Below, piece after piece: positions 1-7,550 of a DNA stretch of 64,000 bases. The DNA comes from Sinomonas gamaensis (lineage in GTDB: Bacteria > Actinomycetota > Actinomycetes > Actinomycetales > Micrococcaceae): NCBI RefSeq assembly GCF_005876955.1, contig NZ_SSCL01000002.1, positions 62,001 through 126,000 of the forward strand. The letters run 5' to 3'. Positions within the stretch are counted from its first letter, which is position 1. Every line of letters starts with the position of its first letter. The position numbers were made by a program, and so were the translations under genes. The notes under the pieces are model-generated. The model made no database searches, was not told the origin of the DNA, and saw only the letters and a list, made by a program, of their open reading frames with translations.

Positions 1-2261
1 GCCGTAGCGTTCCCCGCCGACCACGACGACCGAGTCGCCGTGGGCGCGGTAGCGCTGCGCCGCGTCCCAGAGCGGCATGAGTTCCCCACTCGGGCCGTGG
101 ACGGTGTGCGCCACGGGAGCCGCGGGGGCGAGGGCGTTGCGGAGGGTCTTGCTGTGGAAGGCGCCTCGCACCATGACCTCCCAGTTGCCCCGCCGGGAGG
201 CGAAGACGTTCAGGTCGTTGCGGGCTTCGCCGCGTTCGACGAGGAAGTCGGCGACGGCGCTGTCCCGGGGGATCGCCGAGGCAGGGGAGATATGGTCAGT
301 GGTGATGTCGTCGCCGAGGACGAGGAGAGGATGGGCGGTGTACTCGCCCAGGAGGCACCCTTCGCCGAGGGAGGCGAACGGTGGCCGGCGCAGGATCGTG
401 GAGGACTCGTCCCAGGGGAAGAGGTCCCCGGTGGGGGCCTCGATCTCGGCCCAGAGCCGGTTCTGGGAGGCGACGCGGAAGTCGCGGGCGAAGTCGGCCG
501 GGTCGAGCGCCGCCGCGAGGGCGGCGTCGATCTCGTCGGCGCCGGGCCAGAGGTCGGCGAGGTAGACCTCGCGGCCGTCGGCCGTGCGCTGGACGGGCTC
601 GGAGGAGAGGTCCTTGGCGGCGTCGCCGGCGAGGGCGTAGGCGATGATCATGGGTGGGGACATCAGGAACCCCAGGTCCAGGTCGGGGTGGACGCGGCCG
701 GGGAAGTTGCGGTTGCCCGAGAGGATGGCCACCGGGCGGCTGCCCTCCGCCTGGAGGGCCTGGGCCACGGGCTGGGTGAGGGAGCCCGAGTTGCCGATGC
801 AGGTAGTGCAGCCGAATCCGACGATGCCGAAGCCGACGGCGTCGAGGTCCTCGGTTAGGCCCGCCCGCCTGAGGTAGCTGGCGGCTGCGGGGGAGCCCGG
901 GGCGAGGGAGGTCTTGACCCATTCCGGCACGGTGAGCCCGAAGGCCCGGGCGCGCCGGGCGAGCAGCCCGGCGGCGACGAGGAGCCTGGGGTCGGTGGTG
1001 TTGGTGCAGCTGGTGATCGCGGCGATCGCGACCGGGAACTCCGGGAGCCCCCCAGCGGCATGGGTCGACGGGCGCCGCTCGGCGGCGAGGGCGGCCGGGA
1101 TGGCGCTGACGGGCAGGAGGTCCTGGGGCCGGCGGGGCCCGGCGGCGCTGGTCTCGATCGCGGAGAGGTCGATCTCCAGCGTTCGGGTGTAGACGGGCTC
1201 GGCCGCGGGGTCGAACCACAGGCCGGCCCGGCGCATGTACGCCTCGACGAGGACGACCTGCGACTCGGTCCGGCCGGTCTGCCGGAGGTACTCGACAGTC
1301 CGGGCATCGACAGGGAAGAACCCGGTCGTCGCCCCGTACTCCGGGGCCATGTTCGCCACGACGGCGCGCTCCCCGACGCTCAGGGCGGAGACGCCGGGGC
1401 CGTAGAACTCCACGAACTCGCCGGTGACCCCGAGCTCGCGGAGGCGGTGGGTGACGGTGAGGGCGAGGTCGGTGGCCAGGACGCCGGGGCCGAGGCGGCC
1501 GGTGAGGCGGACGCCGACGACGTCGGGGATCCGCAGGGTGGTGGGCATGCCGAACATGACGGTCTGGGCCTCCAGTCCGCCCACGCCCCAGCCCAGGACC
1601 CCGAGGCCGTTGACCATGGGGGTGTGGCTGTCGGTGCCGAGCATCATGTCCGGGACCGCCCAGCGTTCCCCGTCGCGTTCCTGGACCGTGACAACCGTGG
1701 CGAGCTGCTCGAGGTTGATCGTGTGCATGATCCCGGTGCCCGGCGGGTTGATGTGGACGTTGTCCATCGACTGCGCCGCCCACTTCAGGAAGCGGTACCG
1801 TTCGCGGTTCCGGCGGATCTCGTGGGCCATGTTACGCACCGGCGCTCCGGCGTGGGCATAGTCCTCCACCGCCAGGGAGTGGTCGATCGAGACCTCCACC
1901 GGCAGCAGCGGGTTCAGCGCCGACGGGTCCCCTCCTGCCTCGGCGACCGTGCTGCGCATCGCGGCGATGTCCACTAGCGCCGGGGTGCTGGTCGTGTCGT
2001 GCATGAGCACGCGGCCCGGCAGGAACTCGATCTCCTCCTCGCTGCTGGCCCGCTCGAGCCAGCGCACGAGGGCAGCCAGGGACCGCTCCCGCTCCCCAGC
2101 TTCCACGTTGCGCAGGACGTTCTCGGCGAGCAGGCGCAGGACCACGGGCCACCGCGCGAAGGCCTCTCCCGCCGCGGCCTGCACGTCCACGACGCGCAGC
2201 TCCGCGGCGTCGTGCACCAGACGTCTATCGGCGACAGTGCGCTCGGCTATGCGGCCCATTC
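1..2261 (-). CDS. Aconitase-family hydro-lyase (AcnA-like), C-terminus cut by window edge
   Basis: Dehydratase/hydratase of the aconitase superfamily, using a [4Fe-4S] cluster on a tricarboxylate-type substrate in the cytosol. 753 residues are visible and they stop inside domain 4, so about 130 residues are missing. Seen: DSHTPMVNGLGVLGWGVGG, the first ligand Cys in SCTNTTDP (about residue 419) and the CTTC pair in GFGCTTCIGNSG (about 484-487). The ATG at 2261 has AGGAGG at 2269-2274. The N-terminal segment is shorter than in a housekeeping AcnA and reads LMHDTTSTPALVDIAAMR. The gene is divergent from a GntR regulator and shares an operator-like site with it, so a substrate-induced catabolic paralogue is more likely than the TCA-cycle enzyme. 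Family certain, substrate unknown (citrate, aconitate, methylisocitrate or tricarballylate-like are possible). Confidence 0.9.
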
Positions 2262-2285
2262 CGCAACCTCCTAAGGTGAAAGACT

Positions 2286-2302
2286 CGTTATAGCTTATAA
2301 CC
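2286..2302. promoter_or_regulatory. Operator-like palindrome between the aconitase and GntR genes
   Basis: Arms CGTTATA and TATAACC flank a 3-nt centre. Read on the minus strand, 16 nt (GTTATAAGCTATAACG) are identical to the site at 3164-3180 ahead of the MFS gene. The site lies 25 nt upstream of the aconitase start and about 65 nt upstream of the GntR start, the expected place for a shared operator of a divergent regulator. Confidence 0.65.
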
Positions 2303-2366
2303 TGCATCCTGTCGCCTACAACCGCTATTCTTGGAAGAACGTCTGACCCTCGAGATCGGAGCCGAT

Positions 2367-3044
2367 GTGAGCGCCCCTGCGACCGGCATCTTCACCAAGA
2401 ACGACTACGCCTACTCGGAGCTGCGCACCCGGATCCTCACAGGCCAGCTCGAGGCCGGGTCCGTCATCCCCCAGGTGCACCTGGCCGAGGAGCTGGGCCT
2501 GAGCACGACCCCGCTGCGGGAGGCTATCCGTCGGCTGTCGGCCGAGGGGATGATCCAGCTCGAGGCCCACCGCGATGCCAGGGTGACGGCTGTCAGCGCC
2601 GCGGAGGCCCGCCACCTCTACGAGGTGCGCGAGAGCGCCGACCCGCTCGCCGCAGGCCTCGCCGCCGAGCGGCGCACGGCGGCGGACCTGGCCCGGATCG
2701 AGGCCGCCCTCGGCCGCCTCTCCCCGATCAGGGACGCGGCGGACCTGAATGCACTCCTGGCCCACCGCGACTTCCACCGCGCCGTCTACAGCTCCTCGCA
2801 CAACCCGATACTGACCGACATCCTCGAGCGGCTCTGGGACAAGGCCGACCGCTACCGCCTCGTCGGGCTCCGCTCCCGCGGGGACAGTCCCGGGGACAGC
2901 GAGCGGGTCGCCGCAGAGCACCGGGCGATCTTCGAGGCCGTGCGCAGCGGCGACAGCGAGGCAGCGGCCGCCGTGATGCGCGAGCACATCAGCGCCAGCC
3001 TGGGCCGACGGGCCATCGAGGCCCTCGAGCAGAGCCAGCGCTGA
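2367..3044 (+). CDS. GntR/FadR-family (FCD) transcriptional regulator
   Basis: Ligand-responsive repressor or activator of 225 aa. An N-terminal winged helix (about residues 10-75, with LAEELGLSTTPLREAIRRLSA) precedes an all-alpha FCD effector domain with conserved Arg/Asp/His features (YEVRESADPLAAGLAA; AHRDFHRAVY; EHRAIFEAVRSGD). GTG at 2367 is chosen because GGAG lies 6 nt upstream; an in-frame TTG at 2331 has no comparable site. It sits between a divergent aconitase and a downstream permease/lactonase pair, and near-identical palindromes occur in both flanking promoters, so it very probably controls both. FCD regulators usually bind small carboxylates or sugar acids, in keeping with the neighbours. 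Ligand not deducible. Confidence 0.9.
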   Translation: MSAPATGIFTKNDYAYSELRTRILTGQLEAGSVIPQVHLAEELGLSTTPLREAIRRLSAEGMIQLEAHRDARVTAVSAAEARHLYEVRESADPLAAGLAAERRTAADLARIEAALGRLSPIRDAADLNALLAHRDFHRAVYSSSHNPILTDILERLWDKADRYRLVGLRSRGDSPGDSERVAAEHRAIFEAVRSGDSEAAAAVMREHISASLGRRAIEALEQSQR

Positions 3045-3083
3045 TCAGGCGCACGAAGCCGGTGGTGGATATCACAGATTGCA

Positions 3084-3103
3084 GGTTATAACCTATATCC
3101 TGT
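3084..3103. promoter_or_regulatory. Second operator/promoter-like element upstream of the MFS gene
   Basis: Contains a perfect 10-bp palindrome GGTTATAACC (3084-3093). The stretch TTATAACCTATATCCTGT matches, with two substitutions (TTATAACCTGCATCCTGT), the segment at 2295-2312 in the other promoter. The element may combine operator half-sites with a -10 region. Confidence 0.5.
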
Positions 3104-3163
3104 GACTCGGATCGCACCCGGTCTCACCCCCCATACTCCGAAGCCTTCTTTCAGGAAGGCCTT

Positions 3164-3180
3164 CGTTATAAGCTATAACG
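3164..3180. promoter_or_regulatory. Operator-like palindrome ahead of the MFS transporter gene
   Basis: Perfect inverted repeat CGTTATA-AGC-TATAACG, 33 nt upstream of the TTG start at 3213. It equals the minus-strand reading of the site at 2286-2302. Probable binding site of the adjacent GntR protein. Confidence 0.65.
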
Positions 3181-3212
3181 GCCCTGCAGGGCCGGGACCC
3201 AGGAGAAACGCT

Positions 3213-4553
3213 TTGTCTGTCAACGCCGACCAGACGCTGGAGAAGCGCACGGTCAGGAAGATCGCCTGGCGCATCGTGCCCTTCGCCTTCCTGCTCTACA
3301 TCGTCAACTACATCGACCGGGCCAACATCGGCTTCGCGTCGCTGCAGATGAACAAGGAGCTCGCCCTCACGAGCCAGGCCTTCGGCCTCGCCGCCGGCCT
3401 GTTCTTCATCGGCTACTTCCTCTTCGAGGTGCCCAGCAACGCGGCCCTGGCCAAGTTCGGCGCCCGCAAGTGGATCGCCCGCATCCTGCTGACCTGGGGG
3501 GCGCTGGCAACGGTGATGGGCTTCGTGCAGAACGACGTCCAGCTCTACATCGTCCGGTTCCTGCTCGGCGTGGCAGAGGCCGGGTTCTTCCCCGGCCTGA
3601 TCGTCTACCTCGGCTACTGGTTCCCCCGCCGCTACCTCGGGACGATGATCTCCCTGTTCGTCGCCTCGATCCCCGTCTCCTACATCATCGCCTCCCCGCT
3701 GAGCACGTGGATCATGGAGCGGGTCGACTGGGCCGGGCTGGGCGGCTGGCGCTGGATGTTCGTCTTCGAGGGCGTCCCCGCGGTCATCCTCGGCGTCGTG
3801 TGCTACTTCGTCATGACCGACAAGCCCGCCGCCGCCCGCTGGCTCACCGGCGAGGAAAAGGACTGGATCCGGGACGAGCTCCAACGCGAGCAGGACGCCG
3901 ACAAGGGCCACACCAAGCACCTGAGCGTCTGGAAGACCCTGGCCAACCCGAAGGTCCTCTACATGGGCGCGATCTACTTCATCTACCAGGTCGGCAGCCT
4001 CGGCACCGGCTACTGGCTGCCGAAGATCATCAAGAGCCTCTCCAAGGACCTGAGCACCTTCCAGATCGGCCTCGTCGGCATGATCCCCTACGCCGTCGCC
4101 ACCGTCGCTATGATCTGGTGGTCGCGCCGCTCCGACAGGAAGAACGAGCGCAAGTTCCACAGCTGGCTCCCGCTGGCCGTCTCCGCCGTGGCCATGTTCC
4201 TCGCCGGCGTCCTCGCCCAGCCCTGGCTGGTCATCGCCGCCATCAGCATCGCCCTGGCCGGCCTGTACGCCTACAAGTCTCCCTTCTGGGTCGTGCCGAA
4301 CCAGTTCCTCTCCGTCCCCACCGCCGGCACGGCGGTCGCCGCGATCAACTCCATCGGCAACCTCGGAGGCTTCGTCGGCCCCTACGCCCAGGGGATGATC
4401 ACCGACGCGACCGGCTCGCCCCTGGTCGGGCTGCTCTTCTTCGCCGGGCTCACCGCCGTCGCCGCGATCATGATGGCCGCCATGCGGCTGAAGAAGGCCC
4501 CCGCCGGCGCAGAGGCACCGGCGCCTTCCGAGCACGCGGGGACCACCCACTGA
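3213..4553 (+). CDS. MFS transporter, anion:cation symporter (ACS) type
   Basis: Inner-membrane permease of 446 aa with about 12 hydrophobic segments and a long cytoplasmic loop after TM6 (about residues 205-235). The ACS-type signature NYIDRANIGFASLQMNKEL opens the protein, with RFLLGVAEAGFFPGLIVYL in TM4. The family moves organic anions (tartrate, hexuronates, phthalate, other carboxylates) with protons. TTG at 3213 is preferred because AGGAG lies 8 nt upstream; an in-frame upstream extension to 3102 would run through the operator. The lactonase ATG follows its stop after 1 nt, so the two genes form an operon. Substrate unproven; the neighbours suggest a polycarboxylate or sugar acid. Confidence 0.9.
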   Translation: MSVNADQTLEKRTVRKIAWRIVPFAFLLYIVNYIDRANIGFASLQMNKELALTSQAFGLAAGLFFIGYFLFEVPSNAALAKFGARKWIARILLTWGALATVMGFVQNDVQLYIVRFLLGVAEAGFFPGLIVYLGYWFPRRYLGTMISLFVASIPVSYIIASPLSTWIMERVDWAGLGGWRWMFVFEGVPAVILGVVCYFVMTDKPAAARWLTGEEKDWIRDELQREQDADKGHTKHLSVWKTLANPKVLYMGAIYFIYQVGSLGTGYWLPKIIKSLSKDLSTFQIGLVGMIPYAVATVAMIWWSRRSDRKNERKFHSWLPLAVSAVAMFLAGVLAQPWLVIAAISIALAGLYAYKSPFWVVPNQFLSVPTAGTAVAAINSIGNLGGFVGPYAQGMITDATGSPLVGLLFFAGLTAVAAIMMAAMRLKKAPAGAEAPAPSEHAGTTH

Positions 4554-4554
4554 C

Positions 4555-5640
4555 ATGGCACGGGAGCGCTTCGCCTATGTAGGGACCCGCACCACGCGGG
4601 AGCGGGACGGCCAGGGGCAGGGCATCGCCTGCTTCAGACTCGACGGGGAGGCCTGGGAGCAGGTGGCGATCACCCCGGCGGTCAACCCCGGCTTCCTCGC
4701 CCTGGACGCCCGCCGCCGGGTCCTGCACGTCGCCCACGGCGACCAGGACTACCTCACCTCCTACCGCATCGGGGAGGCAGGGAATCTGCACGAGATCGGC
4801 CGGCGCCAGAGCGAGGGCACCAACCCGGCCCATCTCGCCCTCGACCCCACTGGCCGGTTCCTCCTCGCGGCCAACCACACCAGCGGCTCCGTCACGGCCT
4901 TCCCGATCGAGGCGGACGGCTCCCTCGGGACCCTGTCCGGGAAGGTGCAGTTCACCGGCGAGCCAGGCCCGCACCGGAGCGACCAGAAGGGCTCCAAGCC
5001 CCACCAGGTGGCATTCGCGCCTGAGGGCGACGTGTTCCTCGTCCCGGACAAGGGCCTCGACACGGTATTCACCTGCGCGCTCGACCCCCGCTCGGGCCAG
5101 CTCGACATCCTCGCAGCGACCCGGCTGCGCGAGGGCAGCGGTCCACGGCACGTGGCCTTCCATCCGGGCCTGCCCGTCCTGTACAGCGTCAACGAGCTCG
5201 ACAACACGGTCACCGTGCTGCGCCGCCGGGCCGCCTCGCCCGAGCTGCTGCCCCTCCAGATCGTGCCCACGATGCCCGACCGCGACGTGCGCGACAGCCG
5301 CTCCGCCGAGATGGCCGTCAGCCCCGACGGCAGGACCCTGTACGCCAGCAACCGCAGCGGAGCCGGCGATCGCACCCCGGGAGGCCCGGGCGAGGACACG
5401 ATTGCCGTCTACCGCATGGGCGACGACGGTCTGCTCACCCTGCTCCAGCACGCCTCCTCCGGCGGCATCCGCCCACGGTTCATAACCCTCGGCCCCGACG
5501 ACGAGGCCCTCTACGTAGCGAACGAGCGCACCGGCAGCATCGCGGCCCTCGCCCGCAGCCCCGAGGGCGCCCTCGGAGCACCACGCCGCATAGCCCAGGT
5601 CGGCTCGCCCGTCTGCATCGTCTTCTTCGAGCGTCCCTGA
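4555..5640 (+). CDS. Lactonase-family seven-bladed beta-propeller protein (6-phosphogluconolactonase/YbhE-like)
   Basis: Soluble 361-aa protein of the Lactonase family (PF10282 type). Typical segments are HLALDPTGRFLLAANHTSGSV, KPHQVAFAPEG, GPRHVAFHPGLPVLYSVNELDNTVTV, EMAVSPDGRTLYASNRSG and RPRFITLGPDDEALYVANE, each a propeller blade. Members hydrolyse 6-phosphogluconolactone or related lactones, or cyclise muconates. It directly follows the MFS gene (1-nt gap) and is the last gene of the operon, so it probably opens a lactone made from, or imported as, the transported acid. Length is normal for the family. Exact substrate uncertain. Confidence 0.85.
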   Translation: MARERFAYVGTRTTRERDGQGQGIACFRLDGEAWEQVAITPAVNPGFLALDARRRVLHVAHGDQDYLTSYRIGEAGNLHEIGRRQSEGTNPAHLALDPTGRFLLAANHTSGSVTAFPIEADGSLGTLSGKVQFTGEPGPHRSDQKGSKPHQVAFAPEGDVFLVPDKGLDTVFTCALDPRSGQLDILAATRLREGSGPRHVAFHPGLPVLYSVNELDNTVTVLRRRAASPELLPLQIVPTMPDRDVRDSRSAEMAVSPDGRTLYASNRSGAGDRTPGGPGEDTIAVYRMGDDGLLTLLQHASSGGIRPRFITLGPDDEALYVANERTGSIAALARSPEGALGAPRRIAQVGSPVCIVFFERP

Positions 5641-5722
5641 AACGGCCGCAGCAGGCGGTTCGGATGCCGCTTCGGTCGCCTCGCCTCGTGGGCCCACCCA
5701 TGTCGGCGCATGGGCGAGACGG

Positions 5723-5754
5723 AGCCCCCAGTCAGCTTTCCGCTGGCCGGGGCT
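5723..5754 (+). terminator. Hairpin after the permease-lactonase operon
   Basis: AGCCCC and GGGGCT arms with an inner CAGC/GCTG pairing and a TTTCC loop, about 80 nt after the lactonase stop. There is no clear T-run, so it could be a weak or Rho-assisted terminator. Confidence 0.35.
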
Positions 5755-5809
5755 TCATCGCTGAGTGGGCACGACTCCCTCGTGATCGTCTCGTTAGATC
5801 CCAGAATTC

Positions 5810-5851
5810 GTCCTATTAGATAATCCTGCAAGCCCTAGGGGTGAATAGGAC
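5810..5851. repeat. Inverted repeat immediately upstream of the recombinase start
   Basis: GTCCTATT (5810-5817) and AATAGGAC (5844-5851) form an 8-bp inverted repeat with a 26-bp spacer. The right arm abuts the ATG at 5852. Position suits an operator or recombination subsite of the adjacent serine recombinase; function is inferred only. Confidence 0.4.
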
Positions 5852-6466
5852 ATGATCTTCGGCTATACCCGCGTCTCCAGTGTGGAGCAGGACGCGGCGC
5901 TGCAGCGGCGGGCACTGCTGGCCGCCGGCGTCGACGAGAAGCCATCTTCTCCGACGAGATCACCGGTGCCTCCGCTGCGGCCGCGCGCCCGGCGATGGCG
6001 AAGCTGCTGGACTACCTGCGGCCAGGGGATGAACTCCTGGTGTGGAGGATAGATCGGCTCGGGCGCAGCGTCGCCGACATGGTCGCCACTGGGAGCTCCT
6101 CCAGGAGAAGGGCGTCAAGCTCCGCTCCCTGGTCGAGCAGATCGACCCTGACACCCCGAACGGGCGGCTCATGCTGAACTTCATGGCGGTCCTGGCGGAG
6201 CATGAGCGGCAGCTGAACTCCGAACGGACGAAGGCCGGCATGGCCGCCGCGCGCGCCCGCGGGGTTAAGTTCGGCCGCAAGGGCCCGGACGCCAAGACGA
6301 TCGCCGCCAAGCTCGCCACCGCCAAGAGCATGCTCGCCCAGAACCCCTCCGCGAAGGAGCCGCCAAGGCGATCGGCTGGTCCCGCTCCACCCTCTACCGC
6401 CATCTCCGCGAGCAGGAGGCGGTGCGGAGCGGGGGAGTAACGACGCGAGCCCGTGCCGCCTCCTAA
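5852..6466 (+). pseudogene. Serine recombinase (resolvase/invertase) pseudogene
   Basis: Remnant of a Tn3-resolvase/Hin-type site-specific recombinase of about 200 aa. The catalytic segment GYTRVSSVEQDAALQRRAL, the WRIDRLGRSVADMV motif, LVEQIDPDTPNGRLMLNFMA, LAEHERQLNSERTKAGMAAARARG and a C-terminal helix-turn-helix (AIGWSRSTLYRHLREQEAV) are all present but in different frames. Shifts lie near 5942 (after VDE), near 6090 (after MVAT) and near 6358 (after SAKE). Three separate frameshifts make decay more likely than a single sequencing error. It marks the left side of the accessory region and suggests a former mobile element. It cannot make a full recombinase unless the assembly is wrong. Confidence 0.85.
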
Positions 6467-6923
6467 TACGCCTCCCTCTAGACCCTGCCCGCCAGAGACT
6501 GACAGGCAGCGCTTCATGAACGGGATCCTTGATGGCCGGCGACGGGATAAGCCCGAGCCGGTGCTCGAGCAGGTGCTCCTGCCCGAGCGGCACGAGTTGC
6601 GGGTCGCCGTCCCCGAGGGCGTCATAGTCCACGGGTATGTGCCCAGCTAAGAGATCTGGAACGAGTTCGTCCGGGTCAACATCGCCTTCGTCGACTTCCA
6701 GCAGGCCGCGGTCCATGACCGGCCTGCCCTTCAGCTGGCGGACGGGTCGTTTGCGCGGCTGGTGCAGGGGAGCGGCGGCGGGGGAGTGCGGTTCAGCAGT
6801 TGGTCGACGGCTTTCGTCCGTCCCGCCGCGGGCGCCGTGACGCTCGGGCTCGGCGGGGGACACCTCGGAAAGCCCGAGAAGGGCGTCCGGTTCACCCCGG
6901 TCATGGACCTCGAGATTCCCTAG
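6453..6923 (+). pseudogene. Hypothetical ORF interrupted by an in-frame TAA
   Basis: One frame reads from GTG 6453 to TAA 6650 (65 codons), then stays open to TAG 6921-6923 (LEIP stop). The two parts share composition, and the continuation EIWNEFVRVNIAFVDFQQAAV looks like protein. The whole would be about 155 aa with a nonsense codon at position 66. No family recognised. It overlaps the end of the recombinase remnant by 14 nt. Alternative: two unrelated chance ORFs. Confidence 0.4.
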
Positions 6924-7101
6924 CCGTGGGATAGCGGTGGCGCCGCCAGATCAAGAGCCTTTGGTCCTGAGACTGGCGAAAGCGCGGTGTTGAGAATGTG
7001 ACTGGTGCGGGTTCGCCTGGGCGCCGGGCAGGTAGCGGGGCCCAACCCCCAGTGGCGAGCCCGCACCCGCTCGTGGCGCGATCACCGGAATTCTCCAGGG
7101 G

Positions 7102-7242
7102 TCAGGAGACGACGATCTCCTCGCTGTCGAAGAGCCCGTCCTCTTCGTCCCAGGAAGGCTCCTCTGGTGCGTCCTGGAAGTCCAGAGCGGGGTCCTCCCA
7201 GTTGGGGTGGCGGGCAGCATTGCGGTGGTCGCCGTTGACCAT
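7102..7242 (-). CDS. Acidic microprotein, 46 aa, unknown function
   Basis: ATG at 7242 has AAGGAG 4 nt upstream, a strong ribosome site. The product begins MVNGDHRNAARHPNWEDP and its second half is rich in Asp/Glu (EEPSWDEEDGLFDSEEIVVS). There is no signal peptide, membrane segment or Cys. A strong hairpin (7269-7296) lies just upstream in the leader. No family recognised. The ribosome site and coherent acidic composition argue that it is real. Confidence 0.55.
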   Translation of the reverse strand: MVNGDHRNAARHPNWEDPALDFQDAPEEPSWDEEDGLFDSEEIVVS

Positions 7243-7268
7243 GGCACTCCTTCATCGTGGGAAAGAGG

Positions 7269-7296
7269 CCGCCCCGGTCGTGGTTGGCCGGGGCGG
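7269..7296. terminator. GC-rich hairpin in the leader of the acidic microprotein gene
   Basis: CCGCCCCGG and CCGGGGCGG arms (9 bp, perfect) around a 10-nt loop, followed by TTTG on the plus strand. It could terminate rightward transcripts, or form a leader structure upstream of the leftward microprotein gene. The remainder of 7243-7550 shows no gene. Confidence 0.5.
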
Positions 7297-7550
7297 TTTG
7301 TCACATACGCGCTGAAGGGAGTCAGCCGCACGGGAGTGAGACTACGCCTCTCATCTGCTGCTGTACATGTGCGGAGGGCCCTAGCCGAGACGGCCCACTG
7401 CGCTCCCGGCCATAGACGTTCAACCGAATTTGCTCCCTAAGGGACGAATTCCTCATCGTATTCCTGCGTCGGCTGATCCGTCGTCTGGCGGCCGCGCGTG
7501 GCGACCCGGACCGTGGTCCCGGGAGCGTGCAAGGCGGAGTCCCCGCTCGG

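Noticed and set aside
296-1783. 495-codon Arg/Pro/His-rich frame on the minus strand
   Set aside because: Shadow of the aconitase gene in another frame; low-complexity composition, while the true frame carries all aconitase motifs.
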